64,000 nt of DNA from contig CM025852.1 in the NCBI GenBank assembly GCA_003952965.2, forward strand, positions 13,679,809 to 13,743,808, in the 5' to 3' direction. The DNA comes from Morella rubra. Lineage: Eukaryota > Streptophyta > Magnoliopsida > Fagales > Myricaceae. A program made the position numbers and the translations under genes. The notes under the pieces are model-generated. The model saw only the letters and a list, made by a program, of their open reading frames with translations, made no database searches and was not told the DNA's origin. Shown here piece by piece: positions 1 through 12,300 of this stretch (position 1 is its first letter; each line of letters opens with the position of its first letter).

Positions 1-1272
1 GTGGACGACCTTGGGAAGGGCCGAGCTATCTCATGGCTAGTTGAGCTCCATCTAATCCTAGGGAGGCTCGCATCCATGAGCCACCTCGTAAAGGCACTGA
101 AGGGGCTGGAGTCCGCCCCGATCGCTCGTTGTGGGAAGCGGCTCCACCCCACCCTATTGAAATAACCCCATAGTAATTTTCTGAGATGAGATTATTTATA
201 AAAAGAGGAAAAAACTTAAAGGAGGTCATTAAAAAAAAAAAACCCCCAGATAACAGAGAAGAAAAATAACCAAATAGGGCGTATAGTTTTATGGCCATAT
301 GATACAGTAGGTGACATATCCACTGCTAGGGTTGTAAACGAGAATAGTAATAAATGTTTGAACTGAGCTCGGTGAAAGATTCAAAGATATTCAGAGTTGC
401 AGCAGAATGTGATAGTTGAAATCAAACAGCGTGTTGTCTCCTTCGAATTCACGTTTACAATTGTTTGAGAGAGAATTCTATAGAGCAACTTTTTCTCAAG
501 TTATGTTATTGTATCTCTTTCAAATGAAGTTTTAAATTTATATAATGGTTTACTCCAAATCAGTTGTGCTTATGCGTGAGATTCTTAGGGATCTCAAATT
601 TCAACCATAAGATCATTATAAAAAATTATTTTTCATTAACACTCTTATTTTTTGTATCCGAATTTATGGGCTTTCTACAAATTTTGATCATATACATTAG
701 TATATATATCACAATTAACCCTTGAGATAGTGAGACTATTTTCGTGAAATCTCTTTCGCTAACAATTATTAACTTATTTATCCTTTCACCATGCTATATT
801 CCACATGAGCCGATAGGATCAAAATAATATCACTCATTAAATCTCTAACTCATATAATTCTTAATACACAATCTGTAACTCGTTGGACTTTCAACATGTT
901 TCCAAAACAATTTCACAAATAAATATTATATATTATTTTTGAAATTTTTTTACAAAATTCATCTGGCTAAAGATTTCTTTTCAAGTTCAACTCTATACAG
1001 ATATACTATATATATTGTCTCACAAAGAGATTGGTGGATTCCTTGTGAAGCATTCATACAAACCAATTTATTATGCATAAGACTCAATATTGTCTGGAAT
1101 ATTTAATCTCAAAAGATCATCACTAAATGACTCGGTCAAGTTACACAACAAACAAATTTGCATAAAAACCTCTCAAGTCTAAAGATATCATAAGCTAATT
1201 GTGTTAAATATTCTTCTCGCCATCAATGATCATTTACAGAAGTATTCATATTTGATCATGTTCAGTGCATGT
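1..1272. other. AT-rich intergenic, no gene seen
   Basis: The first 180 bases are relatively GC-rich and the remainder is strongly AT-rich with stop codons in every frame. No domain, splice pattern or clear terminal repeat was recognised. The last five bases (catgt, 1268-1272) are the left target-site duplication of the solo LTR that follows. Confidence 0.6.
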
Positions 1273-4200
1273 TGTAATACCCCAACCCTTTAAGTATCAT
1301 TACTTATCCTAATTTTCTTAATTAGATTATAATAAATAGTATTTATATTACTATTTTCGGATTTAATTATTTTATTAGTTTTAAAAATAGCGAAAAATTT
1401 CCATAAAAATAGTTTTGCGGAGCCAAAAATTATGAGAAAAATATCATCTTTCTTATCTTTTCAAGCTCTTTGATTTAATTACATATTTTACTCATTTTAG
1501 TACCTTGAAAATTTTTAAATAATATATTTTATTGCTGGAAAATACTAAAATACCCTTATTTTATGTTTTTAGCCCTAATTTCTTACAAAACCTTATTCTT
1601 TTTTTCAAACGTTTTGCTTGCTTTGCATTACTCCTTTAATTACCAAGCCAATAGGACCTAATCTAGGATTGTCGTGCACCCTATGGATTATTTTCAAGAA
1701 TTTTTGCAAGAATAGGGTTTTGGGGCTTAGAAAATAGGATTTCATGACTTTGGGTTTGGAAATCACTTGGAATTGGGCCTCCAAACACATCACACGGCCC
1801 AACCCATCACTCAGCCCATGCCACCTCTCCCTTTGACTCACAAAACAGTCAAAGCCCATAGATTTGCATGTAATGATTGCCAATCATTAAAACCATGCAA
1901 AAATTGTCAAGATTTTAGTTGCTGTCGTCCATCCTCACCAATTCAGCTTCAAACCTTGCTTAGCCTCCCTAACCTAGTTTTAGACATGATCATTTGGTCT
2001 ATTTAACTCCTAGCATAGTTAAACTAACCCTAGAGACAAACCATGGTCAAGGAGTAGTATAAATAGGAGGCTTTGTGGAGAGATTTCTTCACACAAATCT
2101 GTCCATCTTTAGAAAGAGGGAGAGTGAGAGGGAGCTGGAGAAAGAAGGAGGAGCGTAGCCAAATTGCCTAGGAGGAAGAAAAAAGAGGAATTTTTGGAAG
2201 AAATCGGTAAAGGTCGAGGTTCTCTTGAGCTTTGCTATCCTTAAAGTTATTTTGATGATTTTGATTCTAACAGCAAGCTCTATGTAGGTTTTATAATCCA
2301 TAAAGCTCATCAAAAACCAAGAAAGTTCAAGAGAGGTAAGGGTAGTTTATGTGTTAATGACATTGTTGGTATTTTGATGATTTTAGGTTAGCAATGTGAT
2401 ATATAGTGATCTGTAACCTTTCATTAGGCTACTCATGAGCTAGATAAGAGATTATAATGGTTAGATGCAAGAGGATTTTGAATAATAGGAAGTATTGTTA
2501 AGTTTAGGTCATATAGCCCCTTTGATGAATTTTGAGGTGAATTTTGTGTAATTACCTTGCATGACATGATTTATGAATGATTAAGAAGTATTAGAAACAT
2601 ATAGGAGAGGTTTCATTCAGAGATTTATATGGAAAAAGAAAGATATGGATAATTAGGTCAAACCTAGTCTAGTTTTGCTTAGTTAGTGATAACAGTGCAC
2701 TTAGTGAATTATCTTATATAGTAAAAGATCACGAATTAATCTCAAATTTGGAGGTATTAGACTAGACACCATCATAAACCTTCAGTTAAAATTTTGAGTC
2801 ATTTGGAGTTAGGATGAATAAATTATGAATATTTGAAGTTATTGTCAAAAACTAATTTTTTGTACTAAAATGGGTCTTTTCTATAGCTACACGAATTAGA
2901 TTTGTTTTCCATCACTTGGAATGTTTAAATAGGCTGAAATACTTATAATTTTGCTAGTTCGTGGGCTTTGTGAGTGGAGCCCAATGATAGGTCCCTATTG
3001 GACTCAAGAAGCCTAACTTAAGTGGCCATATGTACTGAACCTCTTTTTCATTATTTTGTGCTGACCTAAGTAGCCTTCCATAGCTATTGATCTTGTCAAG
3101 AGTTGGGCTTGCAAGTTCAAGTCCTTATTGGACTTGAAATATTAAACTTGGATATTTGACTTGTGTTTAAATAATGGAAGTTTTAAATAAGTCTTTAATT
3201 GATTGTTGATTTGATTAAGAATTTTCATTTGGCTAAGTGTAAGTTTAATGGTAATTATTTTAGAAATAAATACAATATATGAATGTGATAAAAGTATTAG
3301 GTTTTCTTGGAAAATGATGAATGTAATAAAATGCTAAGTCTTTTATAAGATTTATTGTGAAATTGAAATTATCATGTGACATGTTTACATGTGATGTTTT
3401 AAGCGAGATTAAGGAAATTCATTGCTTAAAGGTAAGGGCATGTTATGGTTATGGCATTTGCATCAATGATGTAAAAGACATGACATTTGCATGACAGGTG
3501 CACCAATGTAAAGTTTTTACAGTTTATTGGGTAACGGTACCAATCACTGGGGAGTACAACCAACACTACTGGGGAGTGCAACCATCACTACCGGGTAGTG
3601 GATGCCCAGGGGTAGAAGGTAAATGGGTCTTTACCCATTGTCTTAGGACAACAGAATGCCTAGGGTTGTCCTAAAATGCAGGAGAGATTGGGTGCACAAC
3701 TGTATCTTTGGGGTGAAACAGTGGAAATTGAAAGGAATTTTTATAGACATGGTGCATTTTTACAGACATGAGCATGACATGCATATTGTATATCATTGCA
3801 CTGGTATTATCTTTGAAAAATGAACTATTTATCAAACATGTAGGTGTTGTTTATATGTTTGTCATTACATGCCCTTATCCCCCCTTGCTGAGTCTTTAAG
3901 ACTCACCCTATTTCCTTGTCCACATTTATTTCACTAAAATAGATTATGATGGTGTTTGACTCCTTCATTACTTACGAGTTTCCCACCCATATATTAGTCA
4001 TTATGTTCGTGTATTAGTATCTGACGGCCTAGAAGTATTCGTGGACTCTCAACCCTACCTTATTCTTAAGGATCTACCATTGAAGTTTTCACATGATAAT
4101 GGCTCTGTAGGAGTGAACCACACCGGCATTGATTGGATAGGCCTCACCGTATCATTTGAGGAAGACTCTTCTTGAGAATGCTGTTGTTTTATATTTTTCT

Positions 4201-4590
4201 TTACTTTGTGTGGCATGTTTGTAATTAAGCTTGAACAATAGGGTTAGAGATTCTCATATAGGCTTATCTGTATTAGCCTAGGTTTTGTAAGACCTAGAAT
4301 CCTCCTCTAATCCCTAACCCCTATCGGATTGTTTGTTTTTCTTTTCTTTTCTTTTTTTTTTCAGTATATCAGTCCTTTTTATTCTAGCTTGACTTCTATT
4401 TTCTCCAATTTATCTCCTTTCTTGTAAGTCTTCCTCTGAATTTTATAAGTAGTAATCTTTATACACCCCAAGGATATTACCACAGTTTTGAGACCCCATA
4501 GGATAAAAACGTGTTATAATCTTGCCATATATGCATCTCTGTTACTACAAAGAGAGTTTAGAGACTAATACGAGCACGAGAGATGTGACA
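1273..4590 (+). mobile_element. Solo LTR, probably Ty3/Gypsy (fossil)
   Basis: The segment starts TGTAATACCCC and ends GATGTGACA, the TG...CA ends of a long terminal repeat. It is flanked by an exact 5-bp duplication, catgt, at 1268-1272 and 4591-4595. A TATA box (tataaata, 2058-2065) lies where an LTR promoter would be, about 0.8 kb in. No gag or pol coding is present, so this is a solo LTR left by recombination between two LTRs. The 3.3-kb length fits long-LTR Gypsy (chromovirus-like) families; that assignment is inference. Parts of the same family recur at 58970-61497 and 61826-62824. Intact ends and an exact duplication suggest moderate age. Confidence 0.85.
2058..2065 (+). promoter_or_regulatory. 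TATA box of the solo LTR
   Basis: tataaata sits inside the solo LTR, followed about 30 bases later by a CT-rich stretch where transcription would begin (around 2088-2110). Its position fits the U3/R boundary of a plant LTR. Activity is not shown. Confidence 0.45.
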
Positions 4591-4595
4591 CATGT

Positions 4596-5526
4596 ACTCT
4601 TACAGTGCACTCATTCATTTTGCTTAAGGTCATCACCTCAATAACGGAAATTTATCATTATATTTAATAGAGGCATAACGAGTGTATACCTATTTATACA
4701 TAAATATGTATCTTGGTCTAGAACAACTGTCAAATGAATAAGGAATCAAAAAATCCTACTCCCCACCTTTGATTTATTAATCATTAGCATGACTTTTCTA
4801 CAATGTCACTTAACAATATAACTGTGTAACATCTTATGTTACAACATAATATACCCAATAAGTATTAAATACATTTGACAGTAAAATAAATTATTATCAC
4901 ATAATTATTCTAAATAATTAGTTTTGAGGGCGTATTTCCAACACTCGGTGTATACATACATTAATTAAATAAATTGAAAATTAAGTTTTAAGAAAAAGCA
5001 CATTGCTTTTGAACTAAAACTAAAACTCATAAGAAATAAAACTAGATATACATACATTAATACCTTATAAACTGACAAACAATTAAAAATATATTATTTT
5101 ATATAAATAAATAAATATTTAATTACACGTGTTATAACCAAATATATTGTATGAAGCTTAAACTAAAGTGCATGACAAAATATATGTCTATAAGGTATAT
5201 ATAACTGAATAGTAGTGTAACTTAACATATTATATGAATACGAGTTATATTAAACATAAACTAATAACATAAAATGATAAAAAGAATGAAACATATTAGG
5301 TTATATAAGTTACTTTCAAGGCATGCTAATATTATAAAAAAACTGAATGTACACCCTAACATAGATAGTATATTTAACATAAGAAAATATTATACTAAAC
5401 ATAAAGTAATAGTCTACATGTCTTTATATATTATCAGCTTTAGACAAATTCAAATGAACCGAGTCAAACTTACTAAAATTTTGTTTGCGAGTCTAAATTG
5501 AATCAAATCGAATTTAGTCGAGTTTA
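4596..5526. other. AT-rich intergenic, nothing recognised
   Basis: Very AT-rich sequence between the solo LTR and the fold-back MITE. One 75-codon open frame on the + strand (5274-5501) has composition expected of noncoding AT-rich DNA and no recognisable motif. Confidence 0.6.
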
Positions 5527-5535
5527 ATTCATTTA

Positions 5536-5902
5536 GGAAAATTCGCAATTTGGTCACTAGGTTTATACCGCTGACGATTTAGTCACTAAGTTTCATTTTT
5601 TTACTATATGGTCATTGAGAATATATAGTTGTGACGATCTGGTCTTTCTGTCAAACCTCCGTTAAATTTTTAACGGAATAGCAGTCGACCGTTTGTTTAC
5701 CGTTGCGGCACGGTAACTTGTAGCGGTCGACCGACATGTAGCGGTCGACCGCGTTCATTCCGTTAAAAATTAACGGAGATTTGACAAAAAGACTAGATCG
5801 TCACAACTATATATTCTCAGTGACCATATAAGTAAAAAAATAAACTTAATAACTAAATCGTCAGCGTGTTATAAAATTTAGTGACTAAATTGCGAATTTC
5901 CC
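5536..5902. mobile_element. Fold-back Mutator-type MITE (367 bp)
   Basis: The two halves are inverted copies. The left arm starts ggaaaattcgcaatttggtc and the reverse complement of the right arm starts gggaaattcgcaatttagtc; similarity continues for about 150 bases per arm. The element is flanked by 9-bp direct repeats, attcattta (5527-5535) and attcgttta (5903-5911), 8 of 9 identical. A 9-bp duplication with long terminal inverted repeats is the Mutator-like signature. There is no coding capacity. The central loop holds several gcggtcgaccg-type palindromes (near 5688-5750). It lies about 370 bases upstream of the UBP25 uORF. Confidence 0.88.
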
Positions 5903-6182
5903 ATTCGTTTAATATGAACCCGATCTTGACTCATTTAGCTGGAGCCTGAGTTCGGGCCGTTCATGCGTGGTTGATTTACAGCCCAATCCACTGCGAACCC
6001 AAAAAGGTCAGGGGAGGGAAAGGCCGAAGGGAGGGGGAATTATGAACCCTTTCACCATCTGACTCGTGGGGGGAGGGATTTGGGTTTTGGAAACACGGTG
6101 GCGCTTCTTCTTCCTCTTCTTCTTCTTTCTTCTTTTTCTCTCTCTGAGAGAGCCTTTCCCTCCAAATTTTCGTGCTTCTCAT

Positions 6183-6190
6183 TATAAAAA
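6183..6190 (+). promoter_or_regulatory. Candidate TATA box of UBP25
   Basis: tataaaaa lies 187 bases before the UBP25 start codon. A pyrimidine-rich CTT/TCT patch (6102-6147) sits just upstream; such patches are more often found in plant 5' UTRs, so transcription may instead begin before it. This is a weak call. Confidence 0.3.
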
Positions 6191-6277
6191 TAATCCTGTA
6201 TACAACAGAGTCCATTTAATTTTTTCCTAATATTTTTTTTCTGAAAAGTCTCCAGAAAGAGGACGACTGGGAGAGCG

Positions 6278-6370
6278 ATGCGATTGTGGTGGCGTTCGGG
6301 GACTTGCACTTCGGAGACGACGATGTCCGATGCGTCAAAGAAAGGTGAAGCAGGAGGTCGTTCTCTTTGA
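6278..6370 (+). CDS. uORF in UBP25 leader, stop overlaps main start
   Basis: An ATG at 6278 opens a 30-codon frame (begins MRLWWRSGT, ends GGRSL) that terminates in TGA at 6368-6370. The last base of this stop is the A of the UBP25 ATG (6370-6372), giving a TGATG overlap. No intron signal interrupts it. If the ATG is in the mRNA, ribosomes would have to leak past it or restart at the overlap to make UBP25, so it could restrain or tune translation. This is a sequence-based prediction; the transcript start is not known and conservation has not been tested. Confidence 0.5.
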   Translation: MRLWWRSGTCTSETTMSDASKKGEAGGRSL

Positions 6371-9300
6371 TGGCCTTGCAATTGCAAATGAGTTGGCAGC
6401 CGAGTCTTCTCAGTCAGAAGCGCAAGACTGGCCCCCCTCTAGGGCTCAAGAACCTTGGCAACTCCTGCTACCTCAACAGTGTCCTCCAGTGCCTCACCTA
6501 CACACCTCCCCTCGCCAATTTCTGCCTCAAATGCCAGCACTCATCTCTATGTATGTATAACTGCTTTTCCTTTCTTTGCCCTAATTTTCAATTCTTTTTT
6601 TTTTTTTTCTTGTGATTCGGTTGAATTTTTGGCGCAGGCGATTCGGTGCGCGACTGTCCGTTCTGCATACTCGAGAAGTGGATTGCACGGTCTCTCAGCG
6701 TGGAACTCACCCTGGATGCGCCCTCGAAGATCCAGAGTTGCCTCAGGATCTTCGCCGAGCACTTCCGGTATGGTCGCCAGGAGGACGCGCACGAGTTTCT
6801 GCGCTACGTTATCGATGCCTGCCACAACACGTGCCTCCGCCTCAAGAAGTTGCAGCAGCGGCGCTGCAACTCTAAGGGAGGTGATCAAACTGCTGGTAGT
6901 AGTTCTACAGTGGTGAAGGAGATTTTTGGGGGTGCGTTGCAGAGCCAGGTGAAGTGTCTTTCTTGTGGCAACGAGTCGAATAAGGTTGATGAGATAATGG
7001 ATGTTAGTCTTGATGTTTTGCTTAGTAATTCGCTTAAAGAGGCATTACAAAGGTTCTTCCAGCCTGAGGTTTTGGATGACAACAATAAGTACAAGTGTGA
7101 CAAGTAAGTCACTCACTCTCGTTGTCATCCGATTGAGTTTTATACTGTTATTGCAATATTTTGATTGATAAACTTATGCATGTGTAGTTGTAAGAAACTG
7201 GTGGCAGCAACGAAGCAAATGTCAATACTGCAAGCCCCCAATGTGCTTGTTATTCAGCTCAAGGTGGGTTTTGTGTGCGACAATGGATTAAGTTATCAGC
7301 TTAGTAACAATGCATTTCATTTCTTTCTAATGAAATTGATTTTGTTGAATTTTGTTTGCAGAGATTTGAGGGCATATTCGGTGGGAAGATTGATAAGGCC
7401 ATTGCATTCGAAGAGGTTTTGGTGCTTTCAAGTTTCATGTGTAAAGCAAGCCAGGTATGATTTTTAGTTTTCTGCTTAGTGTAGTTTGTACAAAGGTCAT
7501 AGGAGGCGTCTCATACATAATTTGTTCATAACTATATTCAAGGTTTAATAATTCCTGTACAAAATGAGGCTCCTGTTGACTTGACAAAATTCTACAAGAT
7601 GTATTTGATGAATCGGTGATTTCAAAAGGAGTTACATTGATTTCATAAGAAGCAGATGGGCCATCTTGCATGAGTATAATATGGATTCAAGCAGCTGGTG
7701 ATTTCTGGAGCCTGGCACAAAGCACCTTTTGACATGACTGGTGCTAACCTAGTCTGTTGGTAGGTTGATTTTAACTGACTATTTGACGTCTTTCCTAGAG
7801 CTCACCAGCTGCCTGGTACAAAGCACAAGCGCATGCCTTATTGAAGTAAAATGCATATTTCTTGAGCATAATGTATAATTACTTTCAAGGAAGATGTATG
7901 ACAGGGAAAAAATCCACATACTAGGGAATTTAGCCTATGAGGTAGTGTGTTTTGCAGTTGCACTGAAGTTGCTTAATTGGCAAATGGTGTCGGTTGAAGC
8001 ATCAAGTAGTTGCTTAAAATTTTGAGAATTTTCTCCTGCAACACCCACCATTTGTTTTTTTTATTCTTTTTGTCTGTTTTTGGGGGGTTGGCAGCACTCA
8101 AACTAGTAGGAAAATTTCAACCTGAATGTAAAGGGCGAGAATGAAACAAGCGACCTCTTTACCAAGATTCTCATCTTTATGGTGGATGTTTCTTCCTCTG
8201 CTTCAAAGATAACTACTTTGTACAATTAGCATCTTGAAGTTCAATATTCAAAACATTGAAAAGAGAGCAATTTATTATGCCTTAGTGGGATGCGTTTTCC
8301 TGATTGGCAAAGCAAAGACAACATTTCTTTCCTTTAGGAGTGGAGTTTGTATTTCCTTGCACTGTCAAAGAGCTTGATAAATTAGTAGAAAAACAAGAAA
8401 ATTTCCACAATTCGCCTGACTTTTGTCAGCTAAAATCCACGGAAAATCAGGGGCTCTTTTATTTGGCAAGTAGCTAATCCCAAAAAAAAAAAAAATTAAA
8501 AAAAAAAAAACAAAAACAAAAAACAAAAGAGTAGCCAATGCAAAAGCTTTATAGTTTCAAACCCTACCAATGCAAATCAATCATGATATCTCACCTGCAG
8601 TAAGCTAGCAAGCTTAAGACATATGTGACTACGATTAGATTTAATGTAGGCATCAACTCTGCGATCCTAGAGATGTGGTCTGCAACAACAATATGGAAAT
8701 GTGCCCCCCCCCCCCCCCCCCCCCCCCCCAGTAGTCTTTGGAGTTCAATAACAAACCATGCTCAAGTGCACTCAGAGAAGCAACAGCTGATAAAGGTGTA
8801 TAAGTCTGTTCTTTACGTATTCTGTTTGCATGTTGGCAAGCCCCTAAATATCTTGCCTCTCTATCAGCATCTTGGTTGATCTGCAATGGCAGTTTGACAC
8901 CGTAGCCTAAGACTAATCCCGCCCAAAACATCCATCTAGACTGCCACTATGCAAGGAGAAATATGAAGAGGAGATGGATCAACATTGATGATGCTTCAAA
9001 TAGCTTGTGGAAGGTAATCTAGTTTGGCGCAGTTAAGGAAGGAGAGGTTTCCTAAAGGGGCTTATCATAGGTTGATATCAAGGAAGATTGGTCCTTGCAA
9101 GATGTTGAAGAAGAGAAGTTAAAATTATTATGCGGTGTAAGTGTCAGATAAATCTAAAATGTGGTGGATCTATTGAGTTCATGGTCGTGATTGTGGTAAA
9201 GGCCATCAAAAGTCAAAGGATTCGAGTGAATAGTTATTGAAAAGGATTGAGATCTGATTCAAGAGGTTTTTCACCTGAAGGAGATTCAAGGAAACTAGAA

Positions 9301-12300
9301 TTTGTAATTTCAAATCAAGTGGACAACGAAGAGGTACTGTTTCTGCTTTTGTCGTGCATCATCTTGGAGCAGTTTTTTGGGAAATTTTATGTATTTGGAG
9401 TCATTTCATTTTGGCCACTATGGATGGTCGAGATTTATTATGTCGGATGGTTTCGTGTAACTATGGTGTTTGCAGAAGAGAGTGTAGGTTGTAATGAGAT
9501 TATTATTGTGGTTTGATAAACTCTCATCCAGCAAAGTTTTTCCCTTTCCATTCCCCTGCCCTTAGCCTTAAAAACCCGCCCTTTTGTGGTGGTTTTGATC
9601 CCAATTGTACTCTCTTTGATGTCTAATCTCTGTCCAAGTTATTTCTGCTACCAACTAGATCTGTTCTTGCTGCTTGTAGCTTGGAGGAACAAAATGTTGG
9701 GTCGTGGTTTGCTTTCATCTTCTCATGTTCTAACTTCTGCACATTGATTCCTCTTCTAAGGTTCCTGTCGTCAATCCACCAATGGATGCCCCTTTATCTT
9801 GGCCATAGCAAGTAATGCTTTCAAACTTCATTCACCCATACCTATGGAACTAAATTTCCAATCTATGCACCCAATGTTATTTTTGTTTAGGCACATCTAG
9901 CTTGCCTACAAAACAATCTGTTTCTCCACCATCTTTGTTGGAAACTTGTAAAGGAGGATAGGCAGAAAATTACCTTTTGGGTCAACAGGTTGTTTCATGG
10001 AACTGATTTCAGGTCGTGGCTCATGTGGTAGGTGAAGATGATGGCTGGTTCCTGATAACCTTGTTGGGGAAATGGCTGGTGGAAACATAGGGCCGAATGT
10101 CCCTGAATTTGAAGAATCCCTATCCTGACTTGTAGCCTTTGCCAGAGCCTTTCAGCCCAGTAAAATAGTCGACAGCTTCTGTACAGTACATGCAAGTTGT
10201 CTCATTTCAAATGCCATTCCTTGTTGGACCAAAGAACTTCTTATACTCAATAGGCTCCATAAATCTAATATTAGGTTTCTAAAATGGATAATTCTGCTCC
10301 AACCAGGCAATTTTATACAGTTAGTGAAAAATATCCTATGTCCTTTGTCCTTTTGCTCTTCAGAAAGATGGAGATAGTCTGAATGGTCTTCCTTGTAGAG
10401 CTTAAGCAAGATAATATGTGAAAGGTTATTAGTAGCATTGTCATCTTTCATGCCTTTTTTGATTTATGTTGTTGACCATTCTAAGTAGCATCAATGATGC
10501 AGCAGTGAGCACGCTCTTCACTGGGTGAGGAGATAATTTGCTCGGCAAGGTGACCTTATGGGGAGAAATCTTCCTATGACGGTCTGCATGCTTTGTCCCT
10601 GATCACTGTTGCATACTAATCATTATCTGTCCCTATGCAATATCCTGAGAGCTTGTCTCTATAGGAAAGTGAAACACTGACAACGAACAACTGGCTTCCT
10701 TTGTCATAACAATTGAATGCTAGTCTCTCTGCAAATAGAAAATAGTTCTTTGATGCACCAGGACAGTACCAAAATTCAAAATAAGGTATCAGTTTCTATT
10801 TTTATGGACAACCAAGTAGTATTGCCACTGAAAGCCTTTTATGTGTCTGTGTGTCTGTTTCAAAGAGATGGAGTTCATACTTTTTCTTTTTGTATGTACC
10901 AAATCTCTCTTGGAATAAATGGAGGAGTAACTACACGGTGTTTGTGACTCGATTTTTTCTTGTACTACCAAAAAAGAAGAACGAAATCAGATGAAATTGA
11001 ATGGTCGGAGGGCTAAGTTGTGTTTGAGGATCAAATGGTGAGAAAAGAAGGGAGATGGAGAGAGCAGAGATCAAATAGTTATTATTATACTGCAAATTAG
11101 TGATTGATTAGTTTTTGCAAGAGAATTAGCTTGGGATGGTTCAGTCCCCTATATTTCTTGAATTTTTTTCAGTAATATGCTATATCATTGTATTGGAAGA
11201 AAGTAAATGATTCCCGGGCTTGTTTCAATGCTGAGTTTGGATCCAAAGTTTTTAAGGTAACATAGAGATGCATCCTGGACTTTACTCTGTCTAGTTAAGT
11301 ACTTAACAAAGATGGGATGGTCAGCGTGGTTACTTCCTTTAATTATACTATTTCCAATTTCTGTAGTTTGTAGTTCTTTTGACCTCATGTTTTGCATGTT
11401 AGCCACTTCATTTTATGGTTCATAATTTAAAGCAGATTTATTCCTTACGTGATACTGATGTCTACAACTTGGTAGAAATATAACTGGTTGCTAGTGTGGA
11501 TGCTTCATCGGTACTATTGTCCCATGGGGTTGCTTTGTATTTATATTGGTTTTACATGCTTGATACATTACTATGCGTTTCCTTTCTAGTGAAGTTAATT
11601 TGTTTCTCTGTTTTCGGTTTTATCTAATTCAGGATCCACGGCCAGAATATAAGCTCTTTGGTACTATTGTGCATTCAGGCTACTCACAAGAGTCTGGACA
11701 TTATTACGCCTATATAAAGGTTGCATATGCCGTACTGGTATCTTTGAATGTTATGAGCTTCAAGAAAGCAGCTAAAATAATAGTTTACTGATCTTTCTTT
11801 CCCATCTGTATGCAGGATGCAATGGGTCGGTGGTATTGCTGCAATGATTCGTTTGTCTCACTTTCGACTCTGCAGGAGGTCTTGTCAGAAAAGGTTTATA
11901 TTCTTTTCTTCTCTCGTACTAACCAAAGGCCAGCACCTGCCAGCATTGCTCTTGCTTCGAATGGAAGAAAGGCTAGTGCTTGCAATGGCAGTGAGGCAGT
12001 AAAAAAGTCTGCTCTCCCACCGAAAGCAGTCCATGCAAAAGCATCTGTCGAGAAGTCTTCTGAGATGGATATTTCAAAAATATCTAAGGTTGTTAAAGTG
12101 CCTTCTAGCCCACAGATGAGGTTTAACATAGGAAACTCCAATTCCAAAAAAAGAGCTCCTGCAAATGGTGATATAAAAGTTGACATTTGTAACGGAAAAA
12201 TCCCAGTAACAAATGGGGATGTGAAAGACTCAATTCACACAGAGAAAAGGGAAAAAGATGTGGCACCACCCATAAACATGAATGGTTTTAACAGGATCAA

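Noticed and set aside
6052-6888. Several 75-153-codon frames overlapping the first UBP25 exons on both strands
   Set aside because: Out-of-frame shadows of GC-rich UBP25 exons 1 and 2.
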